A stretch of 64,000 nt of DNA from Micrasema longulum (Eukaryota; Arthropoda; Insecta; Trichoptera; Brachycentridae). Below the pieces are notes generated by a model. The model did not search any database, was not told the origin of the DNA, and saw nothing but the letters and a program-made list of their open reading frames with translations. Numbering within the stretch: the first letter of the stretch is position 1; every line of letters starts with the position of its first letter. Below are positions 58,501 through 64,000 of this stretch, piece by piece. The position numbers and the translations under genes are program-made. The stretch covers positions 112,696 through 176,695 of the forward strand of contig JAGVSM010001368.1 in NCBI GenBank assembly GCA_022494885.1. The letters are read 5' to 3'.

Positions 58501-59689
58501 AAAAAATTACAAAAATCATGAATTTATATAATTGACTATTCTTTTTACAGCATTCTCAAATAATATTAGTTATTTTGATCTTATATTGAATTTTTTATCT
58601 TTAAACTGACCATGGAAAACGAAAAATATCAATTTCTTTATACTTATGTAATGCAGCAAAGAAATGTCAATGGAGAAACACAATTAGCCTTTTATTTTAT
58701 TTATTTATTTTGAATTAGCCTCGATCGAAAGGGTATTGGACTACTGGATTATTTATAAATTCAAACTCTGAATTTGATTTTTTTTAACGTATGAATGTTG
58801 TAGTACTTTTCATTAAAAAAATCCAGGATAATCAATCAGCATATTTAATTTAATTATTCTCAGAACTTAGCATTTTATGCATGTAATTAAAGTCCCTTTG
58901 GGTGTATATTAAGAAATGAACGTATAAAATATTTTCGATTTGATTTGTTTATGGCAATTTTGGCCTTGAGTATTTTTTTGCAAAATGGCGAACCAACTTA
59001 GAAGCTTCTAGAACGAAATTCCTTTGCAAAACAACATCTGACTCACACATTGACATACACGTTTTAGTTTTTATTTTTTCGCCAACTAATAACGTATATT
59101 TTCTCAAAAGCAGTTGGCCTTGAGAACGCCAGGGTTGAGAGGAAAATAATTTGTTTTGCCGACATTTTTGAAATTTCATTATATATTCCACACACGAACG
59201 ATTTTATGCGGCATATAAAAATATGCCGCATAATTTAAAAAAATGATCTATATCTTTATCGTCTTTATGAGGGATGCATCTTAAAATGTACTTTTAAAAC
59301 GTCTTATTTACTGTACGTTTTTTGCTTTAATTCCTAAGACATTTGTTTCTTCATATTGTTTTTTTTGTTTATTACTTACGATATGTACAACATATAAATA
59401 TATGTATAGTTTACGCGATGCTTCTACAAAAAAAAATCAAGCTCCCGTGCTTAGAGGGGAACTTATGTACACTATGGAATTTTTTTAAAACAGCTTACAT
59501 CATTAAAAAACGTCCATTTATGTATAACTTCTAGATTAAAATGTAAAACATGTAAATCCGGATATATCTTAATGTTGGATAGAAGTAAATACTTTCTTCT
59601 CTAATAATCTAACAGCGTACTAATTTTTTTAATTTATTAGTATTTCAAGAGTTAACTTTGTATGCAACCACATTTCGATTTTTCGATGT
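58501..59689. other. AT-rich DNA
   Basis: No gene recognised. An inverted pair 'atgcggcatataaaa' and 'atatgccgcataa' near 59205-59232 forms a small hairpin. Confidence 0.4.
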
Positions 59690-59768
59690 TTGCCGGTTTG
59701 AAGATATACTCGTCTCTTCGTCAGGACACTAATTACACTAACATGCAAATCCCCATATACACCTTATT
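59688..59768 (-). ncRNA. Hammerhead-like repeat (family H1), intact CUGACGA
   Basis: The minus strand reads GTGTCCTGACGAAGAGACGA, then GTATATCTTCAAACCGGC. The CUGANGA block is intact, but GAAA has become CAAA, so this copy should not cleave. Confidence 0.4.
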
Positions 59769-60055
59769 TTAGTGGGTTGTTTATGTATATATTTAAACAA
59801 ATAATTTACATAACATTTCAAATAACGAATCAAGAGCGTACTTAAATTACAATTTCTAGCAAACTATTATTCATTTAATCGGCATTTACATCGTAACACT
59901 TCATTACAATTTATTATAATAATAAAACATTATTATACTGGACCTTCCTCACATCCCTTGTCACCCCCGTAGACATGGACCCGCGTCTACGTACAGATTC
60001 TTAGTCAAGTGGATGTCATTCCACATACCAAATCTTAGTTTTGATTAATTTTAAT

Positions 60056-60400
60056 TAACTAAATAACAATGTTTGAGTATGTCCAAATGCTTGCAGACTG
60101 GCTGGATAAAATTGTTTTCAGGCGTTGCCTAGTAGGTGATTTGGTTCAGCCGGATGAATCTCACCAACATCATAAAGGTTTCAGCTCCTTTACTTCACAA
60201 AAGTCAACAGATGGAAGAGTTGAGGAAATGTGGATTTTCAAACATGGGCAGAATGGTGAATGTTACACAGTGTGTAAAGTGGCCACTTTAACCAGCCAAT
60301 GACAGGTCATTAGCCCTGTCAATGCCTAGACTTCCATATTCCCTTCTCAAAAACGTTTTCCCTGTCTGTTGAAATAAATTTAAAAATAAATAACACTTAA
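60056..60400. mobile_element. FB1 copy
   Basis: It starts 'aacaatgtttgagtatgtcc' and 'gcagactggctgga', jumps to 'attgttttcaggcgttgcct', runs through 'gtcaacagatggaagagttg', and ends 'ttccctgtctgttgaaat'. It is very similar to the 44.1 kb copy but with a different internal deletion. Confidence 0.85.
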
Positions 60401-60479
60401 CATTACTTTTCCTCATTGATCATGTTTCCTTAACCACTCATATATATGCTTACACCTTAGATCACATCACTTCATCACT

Positions 60480-60655
60480 TTTTTTTTTGCACCACAACAG
60501 GCCAGGAGGCCTAATTACAGTGGTGAATTACATCACAGAGCACCCAGGCTTGAGAAAAATCACATTTTAATTTTTGTGTTCTCACCGGGAATCGAACCCG
60601 GAACCTTCCGTGCGTGAGTCAAGCGTCTTGACCACTACACCATGGAGGCCGAGAT
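60480..60655 (-). mobile_element. SINE3, tRNA-derived SINE
   Basis: The minus-strand head reads CTCGGCCTCCATGGTGTAGT with a B box GGTTCGATTCCCGG, then a short body ending near 'ggcctcctggcctgttgtgg'. The head's ends do not pair as an acceptor stem, so it is not a functional tRNA gene. Confidence 0.75.
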
Positions 60656-61186
60656 AGTTGGAATAACCACCCTGCTTTAGGTTCCACCTCCAATTTATTT
60701 GTTTGTTTTTTGTATGGATTCTATGATGACACTGCGAAAAATATTCTGCGTGTACTCTATTAGTTTTATATTACCCGTCGATGGAAGGAATGTTTTATTA
60801 ATTTATTCCGGATAATTATTGTATCACTATTTTTGTGGAAAATCACCTCAAGGACGCGACTCAATAATCACCCAATACGTCTGACAGCTACAGGGTTGGG
60901 ATTTTAGTTCCCCTTTTCCAATAGATTATTTGAATATATACACAGGAGGTAGATTAAAACATGTCTTGCAGTTACAGAGCGCTCGGCGGTTACAATCTAT
61001 CCCCCATTTATATTTTCCAAAAAATTTACTAAGGAGTGTTTTTATTACAAAAATACATTTGAAAAAAAGCTTACAGATATAATCTAAATTACAATATATC
61101 TTGCAGGTACAGAGCGTTAGTTAGAAATCTAAACTCTATTTTTACAGTAAAGGGGTAAGTTAGAAATATAATTTACATAATATCGA

Positions 61187-61620
61187 GGCTTTACTGACAT
61201 AATGGATCAAGTCATAAAAACAAGTTACGGGATAATCGCATTTAAAGCTTTTTTATTCTTTAACGCATTATTTTTCCAAAAATTTCCTTTTTTTTGTTTA
61301 AAGGTTTAAAAGAGTAATCTTTATTCTAAGCATAACTCAAAATTTGAAATCAACATCTTGCACCTAAATTAAAAAATATTTTAAATATATATAGAGGCTA
61401 TACTAACATAATGCATTAAGATGTCTTTACATATTTCAAATATTTTTTAATATATGTGCAAGATGTAGATTAAAAATTTTATGCCATGCCTAAAATAAAA
61501 ACGACTATTTTAAATCTTGAAAAAAAATAGTGGAAAAAAATGCGTTGAAAGAATAAAAAAGCTTTAAATGCGATTATCCCGTAACTTGTTCTCATGACTT
61601 AATGCACTAGTCAGTAAAAG
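61187..61620. mobile_element. Foldback element, arms about 80 bp
   Basis: The left arm carries 'ttactgacataatgg' and 'caagttacgggataatcgca' with 'aaagcttttttattcttt'; the right arm is the reverse complement and ends 'tcagtaaaag' at 61620. The AT-rich centre has a secondary imperfect repeat (aggctatactaacataatgc). Non-coding. Confidence 0.7.
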
Positions 61621-62285
61621 CACGATAATTCTTATTCTTGACATGTCCATCTTCAAGTATTTGATAGACTTGATCGTGCCATGTATTTCTCGGTCTTTCT
61701 CGCTTTCTGCATCCATCAACATTCGCATCGTAGATCCTTTCAGCCGTTCTTTCGCTGTCCATTTGCTCTACATGTCCTAACCAACGAAGCACCCCTTTCT
61801 TGATTCTGTCGATAATGCAAGTCTCAGCCTTACACAGTTCACGGATCTCGACAATTGTGCTCCTATCATACATCGTTTCACCACACATTCGCCTGAGGGA
61901 TCGCATTTCGACAGCATTTAACCTACTATCATAATTATTTTTCCGATTTCATACTTCGATTCCATACATTAGAGTTACTAGAACTCCATTGTGAAATGCT
62001 AGTTTTGCCTCCGGCGATAAACATTTGTTTGCCAAAGTAGATTTCAAAGCATTCACCTTCTTTTCAATATCTTCCTCAGTCTTTCCGTCTCTAGTAAACA
62101 TACTTCCTAAATCCACAAATTTTTTTACCTGATTCAGAATATCTCCGTTCACACTGATCTCACATTTAGTTATATTTTCATCCCTTTCAAAAACCATCAC
62201 TTTCGATTAATCAACATTCATAAGCAAACGCTTTTCTTGCATACATCGTAGACTTTTGTTACCAAGAATTGCAGGTCTTCTTTGC
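61621..62285 (-). pseudogene. RTE-like reverse transcriptase C-terminal fragment
   Basis: The minus strand, from right to left, reads LQFLVTKVYDVCKKS, MMVFERDENITKCEISVNGD, VKKFVDLGSMFTRDGKTEED, FHNGVLVTLMYGIEV, then RRMCGETMYDR, VLRWLGHVEQMDSERTA and GCRKRERPRNTWHDQV. It is longer than the 58 kb copy and has at least one frame break near 61930. Its 5' side stops just before the hairpin at 62310. Confidence 0.85.
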
Positions 62286-62309
62286 TGCTAGCAACTTATT
62301 CTAGCAAAA

Positions 62310-62695
62310 ATGAGTAGAATTTTTTGTTTCAAGATTATGGATATTCGAGCGTTTACAGGGCTTATGACCTGTCATAGGTTGGGTAATTGGTACTAGTAAT
62401 TAATTTAACTCGGATAGAGTCTTAGCTACATAAATAAAGTAATTTGCTTTAATACTTAACCTCAATATCAAATACATAGATGGCGCTCCAAACGCGCTAG
62501 CGAAAGCTTTCCCTGTTTCATGACATATATACTAAAAACCAAAAATAGCACCGATATGGATATTCGCTAATAAGCGGAATGGGGAATGTTGTAGAATTCT
62601 ACATGAAAGTGGCCACTTGAACCCAACCTATGACAGGTCATAAGCCCTGTAAACGCTCGAATATCCATAATCTTGAAACAAAAAATTCTACTCAT
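62310..62695. mobile_element. Foldback with identical 75 bp arms, FB1-related
   Basis: 62310-62384 and 62621-62695 are exact reverse complements of each other over 75 bases. They share 'acagggcttatgacctgtca' with FB1 but differ outside it. The 236 bp centre has no open frame. Identity of the arms points to recent formation or gene conversion. Confidence 0.85.
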
Positions 62696-63580
62696 CTCTG
62701 TAGTGATATAAATAATAATATACCTACTCCCCCTTGGGATAAAAAACCCAGAATTGTGTGTGTATAAATATGTAAATATATATATACATACCAAAATAAT
62801 ATTGTGTTATTCTAGCAACATAAAAAAAAATTCAAATAGTTTACAAGAAATAAAATACATCGAGCAGTAAGTAGTACGTTTGGCGAGAGTGCATATGATT
62901 TAAGAGGGTTCTCTGGTTTGATGGGTTCAAATGATCGTTTTTTTTGCACAAATTGTTTCTTTAATATATTTCAAATATGTCGGTAAAGTGAATTTTTACA
63001 ATTCAAAGCCATTATGAAGAGCAGGTATTTGGAGCGCTGGTATGAGTTGTAACTGTACTTGAAACTTCAAACGTGTTTTTCTCAATACTATGTTTTTCAA
63101 CCTTTCCTCCATCATATCTTGAAAACAGCTTGGCAAATTCACTTCAAATTTATAGAATTAACTCAACATATAAAGACGCACAAAAAAATTATCATCATAT
63201 CAAAGTTCAAAATATTCCTATTTTTTTTTTTAAAAAAAGATGATAAAAAATACATAAAATTCGTTTTTTTTTGATCCTAAGTCTATCGAAAATCCTTTTT
63301 TTTTCTTCATAATAGTCCATTCCGTGAATATAAGCTTACAAATTAAAATACCACCAATTTCTTTAGTTTTAGATAAGCAAATCAGCTGATTTTGTGAGGG
63401 GAGTGAGCGTCCATTTTTTCGAGGGAGGTGTCTTCAGAGCGCTATAACTTTAGTTCTAATGAATATTTTTAGCTAAAAATTTATAAGTATGTTTTTAAAA
63501 CACTTGTTAACAAATGATGAAAACTCCAAAGTTCTATCCTTTCAATATTATGTATCTTTTTTGGGTGATACCGTGTATGT
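62696..63580. other. AT-rich DNA
   Basis: No gene recognised; short poly-T and poly-A runs. Confidence 0.4.
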
Positions 63581-63632
63581 TGGATTTGATCCGACGTTTC
63601 GGCTACCATTGCAGGAGCCATCTTCAGGGAAA
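63581..63632 (-). ncRNA. Hammerhead-ribozyme-like motif (family H2), complete core
   Basis: The minus strand reads TTTTCC-CTGAAGA (core at 63621-63627), then TGGCT...AGCC (helix II, GGCT pairing with AGCC), GAAAC (63596-63600), GTC and GGA. All invariant hammerhead core bases CUGANGA and GAAA are present, with GUC as the cleavage triplet. TCC/GGA forms a start for helix I, and the very short AC/GU helix III is the kind reported for hammerheads in Penelope-like retroelements. No Penelope coding sequence is visible nearby. Activity is inferred, not shown. Confidence 0.5.
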
Positions 63633-63654
63633 ACTGTGTGTTTTATAGAGAAAT

Positions 63655-63800
63655 GTATGTGTTTAAGTACTAGTAATTTGTACCGTGTTACAGTCAGCAG
63701 TAGGCACATTTCTTGTTTTGTAGGAAAGAATAATTATGTTTATGTACTAGTAATTTGTACTGTGTCGCAGCCGGCAGTAGGCACATTTCTATTCGTTTTT
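63655..63800 (+). repeat. Two-copy tandem repeat, period about 80 bp
   Basis: 'gtactagtaatttgtac' and 'cagtaggcacatttct' occur at about 63667-63712 and again at 63745-63791. A 143-codon open frame (63489-63920, +) spans it and the H2 motif. I regard the frame as chance within a mobile element. Confidence 0.7.
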
Positions 63801-64000
63801 GTCATATGTAGTGCTGGGAACCATGTTGAATTTAATTTCTATCCTTTCATTGGTTTTCACAAAAAATCCCTAAAAATGCTTAAAAATCTGACCGTCAAAC
63901 CAGAGAACCCCCTCAACTAGAACTAACCGAATGCTTTCCTGAAACTGTAGAAATGTTTTTGTTAAGTAATAAAATCGTGTCACACTAATAAAAAGTTTTA

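Noticed and set aside
60580..60655. tRNA gene on the minus strand
   Set aside because: A and B boxes are good, but the 5' and 3' ends do not pair into an acceptor stem and a SINE body follows.
63489..63920. 143-codon plus-strand open frame as a gene
   Set aside because: It crosses the antisense of a hammerhead-like motif and a tandem repeat, has no domain, and no splice or promoter context.

Overview
The window looks like AT-rich, repeat-packed chromosomal DNA from an insect. Coding exons are few, clearly richer in G+C than their surroundings, and bounded by GT/AG splice sites; everything else is intron or intergenic DNA filled with transposon remnants. I cannot name the species. The arthropod assignment rests on an almost canonical Gasp (obstructor-C / CPAP3-C) gene, a cuticular chitin-binding protein of insects, and on the types of jockey/CR1-like, RTE, mariner, hAT and piggyBac remnants present.

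Gene content. (1) Gasp runs on the minus strand from about 33.8 kb down to 7.7 kb. Three exons at 33593-33802, 33243-33431 and 29550-29760 each carry one six-cysteine chitin-binding domain (peritrophin-A / CBM14). They can be joined in phase to either of two terminal exons: a long one at 14024-14171 (48 residues after the junction codon) or a short one at 7723-7783 (19 residues). Both terminal exons complete the last cysteine of domain 3 and share an EDYYGD-(L/V)-DLKA start, so the sequence predicts two C-terminal isoforms made by alternative last-exon choice. The signal-peptide exon was not found. (2) At the left edge, on the plus strand, an exon at 1997-2174 plus a tiny exon at 3247-3250 form the 3' end of another chitin-binding-domain gene, convergent with Gasp; its 5' part was not found. 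(3) A TATA box and a 34-nt ATG exon at 21976-22107 (+), inside the large Gasp intron, may start a nested gene; this is weak.

Repeats. From left to right the rest is: non-LTR retrotransposon 3' ends on both strands, several with A-rich/TAAA-type tails; two RTE-like fragments (58.0 and 61.6 kb) plus a possible third (26.2 kb); three tRNA-derived SINE families; a foldback family (here FB1) with at least ten copies or pieces; a second and third foldback family (FB2, FB3); a Tourist-like MITE with TTA target duplication inside a pogo-like MITE; a mariner-derived foldback built from two transposase 5' ends; a decayed mariner transposase 3' end; a hAT remnant inside an FB1 copy; a piggyBac-like MITE flanked by TTAA; several hairpins; and short tandem arrays. 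Two families of hammerhead-ribozyme-like motifs lie between 44 and 64 kb and may mark Penelope-like elements.

Beyond about 35 kb I see no convincing host protein-coding exon. The Gasp promoter and first exon should lie in that direction, either within the remaining 30 kb or outside the window.
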